64,000 nt of DNA from Fidelibacterota bacterium (GCA_018673925.1 JABHBL010000015.1:62001-126000), one strand, 5' to 3'. Counted from the stretch's first letter, positions 27,630 to 35,624 are shown. Numbers and translations: made by a program. Notes: a model not told the origin generated them from the sequence alone.

Positions 27630-28340
27630 ATGGTCATCTTTCTCGTTTTTTTATTTGCCGCTATCGCAATATCAATTTCCTGGTACAGGGGAATGAAACG
27701 ATATCAGGCTTTGAGTGATTCACCCATCGTCATGAAGAAGACGTATCAATTCAAACCAGATAGACTCACTTCACCAGCAGGGGTATACTTCAGTCCTACC
27801 CATAGCTGGGCACATATGCAATCGAACGGAGTCGCAAAGGTCGGTGTTGACGCTTTTCTAAATGGTTTAACCGGTGTTCTATCCGAAATCAAAATTCCTG
27901 AAATGGGACAAGAAGTTCGACAGGGAGAGCCCATGTTTCGAATTTCCCACGAAGGTAAGACGCTGGTGATCTCTGCTCCTGTCTCAGGAACCATCAAAAA
28001 GATCAATCATGTCGCCCTTCAAAATCTGGGTATTGTACACCGTGATCCCTATGCAGCTGGCTGGCTGGCAAAGCTTGAACCCTCAAACTGGGAGCATGAA
28101 ACCCAGCGACTCTACCGGGGCTCACGTACTGCATCCTGGTTAAAAGCTGAAGTAACAAGAATCCGAGATTTTTTCGCTCATTCTTTTGCACCACCACATG
28201 CCGAACGCGGTCTTGCACTGCTTCAAGAAGGTGGTGATATCGCTGACGGCGCCCTCGCATTTGCAGGCAAGGGACTGTGGGGCTCATTTCAGAAACTCAT
28301 CCTGGATCCATCCAATCAAGAATTAATACATGATTCTTGA
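27630..28340 (+). CDS. Membrane-anchored GcvH-like protein 1
   Basis: A 236-residue protein with one N-terminal transmembrane helix (about 2-20). Residues about 52-150 follow the glycine-cleavage H-protein (lipoyl-domain) pattern: FSPTHSWAHM, VGVDAFLNGLTG, APVSGTIKKIN, DPYAAGWLAKLEP. The usual ESVKAAS lipoylation loop is replaced by SHEGKTLV: the lysine (K110) is one position later than in true GcvH, so lipoylation is uncertain. The C-terminal about 80 residues contain LLQEGGDIADGALAF, shared with GcvH-like protein 2. No glycine-cleavage genes are nearby; it heads an operon with a ferredoxin and an NrfD-like protein. A role as redox or assembly partner is inference. Confidence 0.72.
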   Translation: MVIFLVFLFAAIAISISWYRGMKRYQALSDSPIVMKKTYQFKPDRLTSPAGVYFSPTHSWAHMQSNGVAKVGVDAFLNGLTGVLSEIKIPEMGQEVRQGEPMFRISHEGKTLVISAPVSGTIKKINHVALQNLGIVHRDPYAAGWLAKLEPSNWEHETQRLYRGSRTASWLKAEVTRIRDFFAHSFAPPHAERGLALLQEGGDIADGALAFAGKGLWGSFQKLILDPSNQELIHDS

Positions 28341-28390
28341 TGATCCCTCATACTTGTAACTGATTATAGTAATTGTAAGGACAATCCATT

Positions 28391-29263
28391 ATGTCTATTG
28401 ATAGACGCGAATTTCTTAAAACCCTGGGGGTTGCCGGCGCAAGTCTAAGCGGAGCCTCTGCACTTGGAAAATCTAAGCCTGAGCCAGATCAGGAAGAATT
28501 CTATGCCATCCTGCATGACATCACCCTCTGTGAAGGTTGTCAGGAATGCGAATTCGCCTGTGCTGCTGCCAACAACTTGCCAGAACCTACTGACTACCCT
28601 GATAGTGAAGTAAAACGAAAATTGAAACCAGATCAATACTCTGTGATCAACGCTGTAGAAACCAGTGTGGGTGAGGTGTACACAAAGCAACAATGTATGC
28701 ATTGTGCCCAACCGGCCTGTGCTTCGGCCTGTCTCACTCAAGCCATGAAAAAACAGAAAGAAGGTCCCGTCACCTGGACTGAGGGTAAATGCATGGGATG
28801 TCGTTACTGCATGGTCTCCTGCCCCTTTGATGTCCCCCAATTTGAGTTTGATGACAACAATCCGAAAATTGGTAAGTGCCAGATGTGTTTTGACAAATTG
28901 AAGGAAGGTGAAGTTCCTGCCTGTGTTGGAAACTGTCCGGCTGAGGCACTCACTTTTGGAAAGCGCAGCGAAATTTTAGCTGAAGCCCACCGAAGAATTC
29001 TAGAAGATCCAGACTCATATGTTGATCATGTATATGGTGAATATGAAGCTGGTGGTACCTCATGGTTAAACATCTCCCCTGTTCCCTTTGAAGAACTGGG
29101 ATTCAAAACAGATTTGGAAACCAAACCTTATCCTGAACTCACAAAGGGATTCTTATACAGTGTTCCCTCCGTCTTTGTTCTCTGGCCAGCCTTGCTTATG
29201 GGTTTGAGAGAAGCGACGAAAAAAGATGACAAGGAAGTTATGGAAGGAGCAGATCATGAGTGA
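28391..29263 (+). CDS. Tat-exported HybA/DmsB-like ferredoxin with four [4Fe-4S] clusters
   Basis: A 290-residue iron-sulfur protein. It starts with a twin-arginine signal (DRREFLKTLGVAGASLSG). Four Cys groups follow: CEGCQECEFAC at 47-57, then CMHCAQPACASACL, CMGCRYCMVSCPF and CQMCFDKLKEGEVPAC with NCPAEAL. This is the four-cluster fold of HybA/DmsB-type subunits. A hydrophobic C-terminal segment (FLYSVPSVFVLWPALLMGL) should anchor it in the membrane with the next gene product. It relays electrons between a catalytic subunit, absent here, and the quinone-reactive NrfD-like partner. It is a paralogue of hybA at 42.5 kb. Confidence 0.92.
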   Translation: MSIDRREFLKTLGVAGASLSGASALGKSKPEPDQEEFYAILHDITLCEGCQECEFACAAANNLPEPTDYPDSEVKRKLKPDQYSVINAVETSVGEVYTKQQCMHCAQPACASACLTQAMKKQKEGPVTWTEGKCMGCRYCMVSCPFDVPQFEFDDNNPKIGKCQMCFDKLKEGEVPACVGNCPAEALTFGKRSEILAEAHRRILEDPDSYVDHVYGEYEAGGTSWLNISPVPFEELGFKTDLETKPYPELTKGFLYSVPSVFVLWPALLMGLREATKKDDKEVMEGADHE

Positions 29264-30488
29264 GAGCGCAATGACTGATACTTATGAACGTCCTACCAGT
29301 ACCTGGAAGTTTTTGCTTTCCGAGCTAAAACCCCGAGGTAATCCATGGACCATCTTCAACATGATTTCTGTGCCCACCGTTATTGTTGCCGTGGTTATTA
29401 TCGTCATTCGTTTTATCTATGGACTCTCTGCGGTTTCAAATGTGACCCAAACGGTACCCTGGGGTTTATGGAAAGGTTTTAACGTGGTGACAGGCGTTGC
29501 ATTCGCCGGGGGCGCTTACGTATTAACCTTTATGGTATATATCCTGGGTTTGGAAAAATATAAACCACTGGTTCGAGTCACCGTATTGAATGGGTTCCTG
29601 GCATATACATTCTATGCAATTGCCCTGATTCTTGATCTGGGAAAGCCCTGGAACATCATCAATCCCATCATAGGTAACTCTTTTGGGACCAGCAGTATTC
29701 TCTTTCTGGTGGCCTGGCACTTCATGCTCTATATCGTGGCTCAGCTGATCGAATTTTCTCCCACAGTGGCAGAATGGTTGGGTTCAGAACGCGCCAGACG
29801 AAACTTGAAACGTCTCACCATTGGTGCCGTGGTATTTGGTATTACCCTTTCCACTCTACACCAATCAGGTCTGGGTGCGCTGTTCCTCATGGCCAAGGGC
29901 AAGATCCATCCGCTCTGGTATTCAGATTTCATCCCCACCTTATTTTTCATCTCCAGTATTTTTGCTGGGCTGAGTATGGTGATTTTTCAAGGAAGTATCC
30001 TACAAAAGGTCTTTGCCTATCAATTGGATAAGAATAGCGATGCAAATCATAATATCATGATTCGTGGTCTCTCCCGAGTTTGTGCAATCGCCATGTTTGT
30101 CTATTTCTTTCTCAAAATCGTTGATTCAGTTCACAATCATACCCTGGGATATCTCATGACCCCTATGGGAGTCTGGTACATGATAGAAATGATCGGTTTT
30201 GTGCTCATACCCATGCTGCTCTTTGTTAGAGGAGTTAGATTAGGTACGCCATTCACCATTAAGTTGGCTTCAATTATGACTCTGATTGGGATTGTCCTCA
30301 ATCGTATGAACGTGTCTGTAATTGCCTACCGTTGGGATGAGATTCCCCGCTATATACCCACCTGGATGGAAATAGTAGTCACCGTGTCCATCCTATTCAT
30401 ACAGATCTGGATCTTCCGCTGGGTTCTCCATCGTATGCCCGTATTGAGAACCATGGAATCCATGACAGCAACTTCACAAACACAATAA
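29256..30488 (+). CDS. NrfD/HybB-like integral membrane quinone-reactive subunit
   Basis: About 410 residues with roughly ten transmembrane helices, of the NrfD/PsrC/HybB family. It shares with the HybB of this window (41.4-42.5 kb) the patterns VPWGLWKGFNVVTGVAFAGG and LSTLHQSGLGALFLMA. Such subunits exchange electrons between the periplasmic ferredoxin and membrane quinones and may contribute to proton-motive force. The ATG at 29256 overlaps the ferredoxin stop by eight bases and has AAGGAG six bases upstream, so it is preferred over an ATG at 29226. Tight coupling with the ferredoxin means the two form one complex. Confidence 0.92.
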   Translation: MSESAMTDTYERPTSTWKFLLSELKPRGNPWTIFNMISVPTVIVAVVIIVIRFIYGLSAVSNVTQTVPWGLWKGFNVVTGVAFAGGAYVLTFMVYILGLEKYKPLVRVTVLNGFLAYTFYAIALILDLGKPWNIINPIIGNSFGTSSILFLVAWHFMLYIVAQLIEFSPTVAEWLGSERARRNLKRLTIGAVVFGITLSTLHQSGLGALFLMAKGKIHPLWYSDFIPTLFFISSIFAGLSMVIFQGSILQKVFAYQLDKNSDANHNIMIRGLSRVCAIAMFVYFFLKIVDSVHNHTLGYLMTPMGVWYMIEMIGFVLIPMLLFVRGVRLGTPFTIKLASIMTLIGIVLNRMNVSVIAYRWDEIPRYIPTWMEIVVTVSILFIQIWIFRWVLHRMPVLRTMESMTATSQTQ

Positions 30489-30500
30489 GGTAACAGAATC

Positions 30501-31193
30501 ATGCCCAATCTTTTCTATAACGATATTTTTGCAACCAAGGGAATTGAGTATTTACTCATCATAAGCTTCTTCCTGGTTTTCATCCCCTTTTATTCCTTTC
30601 TCAAAGAGGTCGAAGGTCCGCTCTTCTCACTGGCCAAAGTGCGTCTACCGCGTGGTGTCTTTTTTGATAAAACCCACACCTGGGCTTATCTCAAATCCGC
30701 TGGTCAGGTTCAAGTTGGAGTGGATGATTTTCTGGCTGCCCTCACCGGTCCTGTTTCACTGCAACTTCACAAAATGGTTGGTGAAGAGGTTCAACGTGGG
30801 GATCACCTCGCCACCCTTAAGGGTGAAGGTAAAAGCCTCAAGGTTTACTCCCCTGTGAGTGGAACTATGAAATCCATTAATAAAAAGGCACTCCATAAAT
30901 TCAGTAAACGTACCAGCAATGATTTTACTGAGAACTGGCTATTTGATATGGCCCCAAAGCGCTGGGATGTAGAGAAAGCCATGCTCATTATTGGTGAGAA
31001 GGCTCAGCAATGGGTCCAGCAGGAGCAGGCCAGGTTACGTGATGTTCTAGCCTTTGCCGAAAGAAAATACGATCTATCAGCTCAACCCATCCTACTCCAG
31101 GAAGGTGGTGAGATAGAAGATAAAGTACTTGAATCACTATCACCTGAAATCTGGGAAGAGTTCCAATCAGAGTTTATCGACGCAGCGAAGTGA
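30501..31193 (+). CDS. Membrane-anchored GcvH-like protein 2
   Basis: A 230-residue paralogue of GcvH-like protein 1. It has a transmembrane helix at about 16-34, then the H-protein-like domain: FDKTHTWAYL, VGVDDFLAALTG, GEGKSLKVYSPVSGTMKSIN. The lysine K111 is again shifted by one relative to the lipoylated lysine of GcvH; the motif EGK(S/T)L is common to proteins 1 and 2. The tail contains LLQEGGEIEDKVLESL. An AAGGT ribosome binding site lies upstream of the ATG. Its stop overlaps the possible GTG start of the third GcvH-like gene. Confidence 0.7.
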   Translation: MPNLFYNDIFATKGIEYLLIISFFLVFIPFYSFLKEVEGPLFSLAKVRLPRGVFFDKTHTWAYLKSAGQVQVGVDDFLAALTGPVSLQLHKMVGEEVQRGDHLATLKGEGKSLKVYSPVSGTMKSINKKALHKFSKRTSNDFTENWLFDMAPKRWDVEKAMLIIGEKAQQWVQQEQARLRDVLAFAERKYDLSAQPILLQEGGEIEDKVLESLSPEIWEEFQSEFIDAAK

Positions 31194-31993
31194 CAAGTAA
31201 CAAACATATCGAATCTGTAGACGGGGGGTCCTGTATGACTCAGGATTCCCCGTCTGCCAAATCCAAAACATGTAGAATAAGACCTAAAATGGAATCACAA
31301 AAATGTATATGGATGGATGCCAAATCAGTTGAATATCAACTTTGTCCATTAAATCAAAACTGTGATTTATGTGATTTTCACAAGGAAATGATGCGCGGAT
31401 GCCGTCCCGGGAAAACGGCTGAATCAACAACCATTGATATTCGAAGTCCTGAAGCATCGGTTATCCAGTTTACACCTGGTCTTCAGTTTTTAAATCGTCA
31501 CTTTTGGATAAAAAGAACTGGTGAAGGGAAGGTGCATCTGGGTATAGATGCCTTTTTGCTGCAAATTTTATCATCGGTCCAGAAAATAATCACACCCAAA
31601 GTAACCACACCACTTCTGCAGAGACAGTGCTTTGCATGGCTACAACTCGAGGATGAAATAATCTATCTGCGTATGCCCATTCCAGGACGTATTATTCAAT
31701 CCAACCCACTGTTCGATTCCCAGCAGATACAGGATAGGCATCTGTATCTGAGCCCCGAGGAGGACCTCTGGTTACTAGAACTGGAGCTGGATGATAATGT
31801 TTTGGAAATTGAATTTCTCTGCAAGGATGACTACTTAAACCAGGCCAAAGAAGATATTGATCGTTTTGAAAAACTTCTCGAGGCCAGAGAGGAAGCAACA
31901 CCTCAATCTCTCGTTCGTAGATCTCAGTTAAACAAAAAAGTATTCTCAAAGTACCTCTTAGACGTTAGCGACAACCTGGTCTATGTATGCTAA
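31190..31993 (+). CDS. GcvH-like protein 3 with N-terminal Cys-rich motif, no lipoyl lysine
   Basis: Up to 267 residues and apparently soluble, with no membrane helix. The N-terminal part has a Cys cluster (C39, C52, C58, C61, C71: KCIWMDAKSVEYQLCPL, NCDLCDFHKEMMRGC) that could bind iron-sulfur or zinc. A degenerate H-protein-like domain follows (HFWIKRTGEGKVHLGIDAFL; LRMPIPGRIIQSN); at the lipoyl-lysine position it has acidic residues (EDE). The start is uncertain: GTG 31190 overlaps the upstream stop, ATG 31235 lies in the loop of a 17-bp RNA hairpin, and ATG 31289 is also in frame. The location between electron-transfer genes and a sensor kinase hints at a cytoplasmic link between them. 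Confidence 0.62.
   Translation: MTSNKHIESVDGGSCMTQDSPSAKSKTCRIRPKMESQKCIWMDAKSVEYQLCPLNQNCDLCDFHKEMMRGCRPGKTAESTTIDIRSPEASVIQFTPGLQFLNRHFWIKRTGEGKVHLGIDAFLLQILSSVQKIITPKVTTPLLQRQCFAWLQLEDEIIYLRMPIPGRIIQSNPLFDSQQIQDRHLYLSPEEDLWLLELELDDNVLEIEFLCKDDYLNQAKEDIDRFEKLLEAREEATPQSLVRRSQLNKKVFSKYLLDVSDNLVYVC
31217..31257 (+). promoter_or_regulatory. 17-bp RNA hairpin at the GcvH2/GcvH3 junction
   Basis: Bases 31217-31233 pair without interruption with 31241-31257; the 7-base loop (31234-31240) contains an in-frame ATG. Three pairs are G-U in the plus-strand RNA and would not form on the minus strand. No T-run follows, so it is not a simple terminator. It may control translation of gene 3 or mark an RNA processing site. 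Confidence 0.6.
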
Positions 31994-31994
31994 C

Positions 31995-32010
31995 TGGCAT
32001 GTAATATGCT
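31995..32010 (+). promoter_or_regulatory. Candidate sigma-54 (-24/-12) promoter before the two-component genes
   Basis: TGGCATGTAATATGCT has the -24 GG and -12 GC at the correct spacing (consensus TGGCAC-N5-TTGC). It begins two bases after the GcvH-like 3 stop and would start transcription about 40 bases before the sensor kinase. It suggests that the NtrC-type regulator can drive its own synthesis. Confidence 0.45.
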
Positions 32011-32062
32011 TAGTTAACTACTGCCTTTTATAACTCAACCAAAAAATTTCCCCGGGGGAGAC

Positions 32063-33739
32063 ATGGTTCAAGAGTCAGTGCAAAAAAAGGAGACCCGATC
32101 TCACTTGAAACTAGCATGGCGAGATCTCTTCCGTACCAAATCATTATACAGCCATCTCGTGGCAATGTTGCTCTCCATGTCCTTGCTGCTTTTCATTTTC
32201 CTGGCCTGGTTGATCTTTTCCATCTCTAACAACTATCTTGAAAATGTGTTAACGCGTTGTGGCAAAAGAATGTCTGCCATGGTCGACCTGAGCATCAGGT
32301 CAAGTATGATTCGCGAAGATCATGCTGAACTCACTATCGCTATTACCAAAGTTCAGGATGTCCCTGGCGTTGGGGCCATCCGCATATTTAATGATGAGGG
32401 TGAGATCAGACACTTCTCCCCAAGCGCCCTCAACTCTGGGATGGAGCATACACCAATGACTCCCTGTGCTCATTGTCATAGTGAAGTCAATCATGCACAA
32501 TGGGGTATGCCTGGCACCTGTGTCTACAATCGAGAGGCTGATAGCAGTCGAGCCATGATTGTCCTGTCTCCCATTATGTCCACCCCAGAATGTCGATCCT
32601 CAGGTTGTCATCAGACCCATCTTGATTCAGAAGTGCTGGGATTTTTAGAAATTGAGTTACCTCTGAATGAATTGGATGCCACGTTGACCCAACTTTTGTA
32701 TGAATACTTTGGTCTTATCTTACTATTTCTTGTGTTGGTTATGGGATCCTTACTCTTCTTCGTAAAGCGACGTATTCACAAGCCACTGAAACGGATTGTA
32801 GACGCCAGCCGTGCTGTCTCTACTGGAAATTTGTCAGTCCGCGTGAATGTTCAACCCAATGATTTGATAGACATTCACGAGGTGGGATTGGCATTAAACT
32901 CCATGCTGGAATCCATCAATGAGAGCAGCCGTGAGCTGCATCAATGGTCCAACGAACTGGAAAATAAGGTGCGAACCAAATCTGAAGATATTGCCAGAAC
33001 TCAAAACGAGATATATCAAATTGAACGATTGGCTTCTCTTGGACGTCTTTCTTCTTCCGTCGCCCATGAAATCAATAATCCACTGGCTGGGGTGCTCACC
33101 TATGCAAAACTGGTCTCCAGAATTTTGCAAAACCCTGAACTGACTGAAGAGAAAAAGGAAGCCGTCCTAAAACATCTTGATATGATACAATCTGAGACGA
33201 CGCGTTGTGGAAACATTGTCAAGGGGCTCCTTAATTTTTCACGGGAGGGCAGCCAAAAATTTGATGAGGTCAATCTAAATGAAGTTCTTGAAGAAACAGA
33301 ACAACTCATCCAACATAGTTTCCAAATCTCTGATGTAACTCTGGCTACAGATTTCTCAGCCACGCAAGATCTCATAAGGGGCAATGGGAATCAAATCATC
33401 CAGGCCTGTCTGGCAGTGCTTACCAATGCTCTGGAAGCAGTAAGTCCTGGGCCAGACAGTCAGGTAACCTACCGCAGTTACAATTCAGATATGGAACATA
33501 TCACCATAGAGATCAAAGATAATGGCATAGGTATTTCTGAAGCAGATCAGGAGCACATATTTGAACCATTCTTCTCCAGTAAGAAAGAAATGTCGGGAAT
33601 TGGGTTGGGACTGGCAGTCACCTATGGAATTTTAGAACAACATAACGCAAAAGTTACTGTGGATTCTGCACCCGGTGCCGGTACTTCGATGAAATTCACT
33701 TTTGAATTAAGCTCTGGGAGGGCTGATGATGGACAATAA
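32063..33739 (+). CDS. Sensor histidine kinase with possible haem-binding periplasmic domain
   Basis: A 558-residue NtrB-like kinase. Transmembrane helices at about 31-53 and 214-235 enclose a periplasmic domain of about 160 residues. This holds a haem-c-type CAHCH (135-139), a CRSSGCH (177-183, a CX4CH variant) and C153. A HAMP linker (about 235-290), a coiled coil and a HisKA domain with phosphorylated His335 in SSVAHEINNPLAG follow. The ATPase domain has NALEAV, DNGIGI and GIGLGLAV. The haem motifs suggest redox or gas sensing; covalent haem attachment is inference. The stop overlaps the start of its response-regulator partner. GGGGGAG precedes the start. Confidence 0.9.
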   Translation: MVQESVQKKETRSHLKLAWRDLFRTKSLYSHLVAMLLSMSLLLFIFLAWLIFSISNNYLENVLTRCGKRMSAMVDLSIRSSMIREDHAELTIAITKVQDVPGVGAIRIFNDEGEIRHFSPSALNSGMEHTPMTPCAHCHSEVNHAQWGMPGTCVYNREADSSRAMIVLSPIMSTPECRSSGCHQTHLDSEVLGFLEIELPLNELDATLTQLLYEYFGLILLFLVLVMGSLLFFVKRRIHKPLKRIVDASRAVSTGNLSVRVNVQPNDLIDIHEVGLALNSMLESINESSRELHQWSNELENKVRTKSEDIARTQNEIYQIERLASLGRLSSSVAHEINNPLAGVLTYAKLVSRILQNPELTEEKKEAVLKHLDMIQSETTRCGNIVKGLLNFSREGSQKFDEVNLNEVLEETEQLIQHSFQISDVTLATDFSATQDLIRGNGNQIIQACLAVLTNALEAVSPGPDSQVTYRSYNSDMEHITIEIKDNGIGISEADQEHIFEPFFSSKKEMSGIGLGLAVTYGILEQHNAKVTVDSAPGAGTSMKFTFELSSGRADDGQ

Positions 33740-35069
33740 TCTTTCGATACTAGTAGTTGATGACGAGCTCTCAGTACGTGATTCACTATCCAACTGGTTT
33801 ATTGAAGATGGATATACAGTAGACACTGCTGAAGATGCCAAGGTTGCCTTGAAAAAGATTGAGGCCTATCACTTTCATATCATCCTGATCGACATAAAAC
33901 TCCCTGGTATGGATGGTCTGGAGCTCAATCGACGGATAAAAACCATCAATGAAGATACCATTGTCATCATCATGACTGCCTTTGCCTCGGTTGATTCAGC
34001 TGTGGAAGCTTTGAAGGATGGAGCTTACGACTATGTATGCAAGCCCTTCGACCCAGATGCCGTCACCCATATCATTCGTAATGCCAGCAAATCCATTCAA
34101 CTCAGTCAGGAAAATCTTTCCTTACAGGATCGGATCAAGAGTCTGGTAAATGTTGAGGATATCATTGGTGAGAGTGAAGGCATTCTCAATGTCCTGGAAC
34201 AGGTCAGGGTTGTGGCTGAAACTGATTCCACCGTCATTATCAATGGTGATAGTGGTACGGGAAAGGAGCTCATTGCAAAGGCCATTCATATGAACTCATC
34301 CAGACGCTTCTTCCCCATGGTTACCGTTCATTGCGGAGCCATTGCTGAGAATCTTATGGAAAGCGAGCTCTTTGGTCATGAGAGAGGTGCTTTTACCGGT
34401 GCACAATACGCACGCAAGGGTAAATTTGAAATGGCCGATGGAGCCACCTTGTTTCTTGATGAGATTTCCACCATCTCCATGAAAATGCAGATCGAAATAT
34501 TGAGAGTTCTGGAAACAAAGAAATTTACCAGAGTGGGTGGAAATCGTGAATTTTCATCTGACTTCCGCGTGATCTGTGCCACCAATCGTGATCTTGCAAC
34601 CATGGTAAAAAATGGTGAGTTCAGAGAGGATCTCTTCTATCGGCTCAATGTATTTTCAATCGACATTCCACCCCTCCGCGAGCGCGTGGAAGACATCAAG
34701 TTGCTCTCAGAACATTTTGTAAAACTCTATGCTGATCAAATGAACAAGGGAACGCGTCACATTGGTAAACGGGCTGCCAAAGCCTTACAGAATTATGCAT
34801 TCCCTGGCAATGTCCGCGAGTTGGAAAATCTTATCGAAAGAGCGATAGTCATTGGGACTGGTGATACGGTTCAATTAAAAGACCTGCCATTTCAGCAAAA
34901 CATTGATAAGCCAACCTGGGAATCCATTCAGGATATGGAGCACCACCATATTGAAAGTATTCTAAAGAAATATGATTGGAATATCTCTCAGGCCGCCAAA
35001 GCGCTGGGAGTTGACCGCGTCACCCTGTACAGCAAGATAAAGAAATACAAAATCGAAAAGGGCAGCTAG
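33726..35069 (+). CDS. NtrC-family sigma-54-dependent response regulator
   Basis: A 447-residue regulator. It has a receiver domain (residues about 6-120) with phospho-acceptor Asp56 in IILIDIKLPG and Lys in CKPFDP. The AAA+ domain carries Walker A GDSGTGKE (about 174-181), the sigma-54-contacting GAFTGA (221-226), LFLDEIS and the arginine-finger region. The C-terminal HTH (NISQAAKALGVDRVTLYSKI) is Fis-like. It should be phosphorylated by the overlapping upstream kinase and activate sigma-54 promoters; the two candidates upstream in this cluster are natural targets. The alternative ATG at 33729 has better ribosome-binding-site spacing. Confidence 0.95.
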   Translation: MMDNNLSILVVDDELSVRDSLSNWFIEDGYTVDTAEDAKVALKKIEAYHFHIILIDIKLPGMDGLELNRRIKTINEDTIVIIMTAFASVDSAVEALKDGAYDYVCKPFDPDAVTHIIRNASKSIQLSQENLSLQDRIKSLVNVEDIIGESEGILNVLEQVRVVAETDSTVIINGDSGTGKELIAKAIHMNSSRRFFPMVTVHCGAIAENLMESELFGHERGAFTGAQYARKGKFEMADGATLFLDEISTISMKMQIEILRVLETKKFTRVGGNREFSSDFRVICATNRDLATMVKNGEFREDLFYRLNVFSIDIPPLRERVEDIKLLSEHFVKLYADQMNKGTRHIGKRAAKALQNYAFPGNVRELENLIERAIVIGTGDTVQLKDLPFQQNIDKPTWESIQDMEHHHIESILKKYDWNISQAAKALGVDRVTLYSKIKKYKIEKGS

Positions 35070-35084
35070 ATCAGGATTAGATAA

Positions 35085-35615
35085 GTGTCTCTGATCAAGA
35101 TCATTCCCCTCCAGTTTTCTGCTGTGGAAGAGCTAGAAATAATGCTCTCCATCATCAGTAACCGTTTTAAAATTGAAACCCGCCTGAGTACGCGTCCATT
35201 CGATATGACCCCCTACTTCAATCCGGTTCGATCACAGTACAACGCCAATGAGATTATTCAACAGTTGGTCACATCAGCAGGTGATGATAATAAGATCGTA
35301 GGTATAACTGAGTTGGATCTCTTCATCCCCGTTTTGAAGTACATTTTTGGCCAGGCCTATCTGGGTGGTTCTGCTGCTCTGGTGTCCGGGCATCGCCTCC
35401 ACAATAGCAGATATGGTCTGGCGGAGGATCCCAAACTGTACTCAGACCGTCTCCTAAAATGCCTAATCCACGAACTGGGTCATGCCTTCGGTCTCAAACA
35501 CTGTCTGAAACCAGGATGTGTTATGGTTTCTACAACCTATGTGGAAGAAATGGATCAAAAGTCAGATATTTTTTGTCATACCTGCCAAGAGGAACTGGCT
35601 GAGCTGACCGCTTAA
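35085..35615 (+). CDS. amzA: Archaemetzincin-family zinc metalloprotease
   Basis: A 176-residue protein with the archaemetzincin signature HELGHAFGLKHC (129-140), followed by LKPGCVM and a second Cys pair CHTC (164-167). Three His bind the catalytic zinc, and four Cys (C140, C145, C164, C167) form the structural zinc site of the family. The start is GTG with AGGA about ten bases upstream. These cytoplasmic peptidases have no well-known substrate. Its place directly after the sigma-54 regulator suggests read-through co-expression with the redox module, but a functional link is unproven. Confidence 0.92.
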   Translation: MSLIKIIPLQFSAVEELEIMLSIISNRFKIETRLSTRPFDMTPYFNPVRSQYNANEIIQQLVTSAGDDNKIVGITELDLFIPVLKYIFGQAYLGGSAALVSGHRLHNSRYGLAEDPKLYSDRLLKCLIHELGHAFGLKHCLKPGCVMVSTTYVEEMDQKSDIFCHTCQEELAELTA

Positions 35616-35624
35616 CTGTTCCCA

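Noticed and set aside
28445-28840. 131-residue open frame antisense to the Tat ferredoxin gene
   Set aside because: It lies entirely opposite conserved Cys motifs; a shadow frame.
27630-31993. GcvH-like genes as part of a glycine cleavage system
   Set aside because: No gcvT or gcvP nearby, proteins 1 and 2 are membrane-anchored and longer than GcvH, and the lipoyl lysine is displaced or missing.
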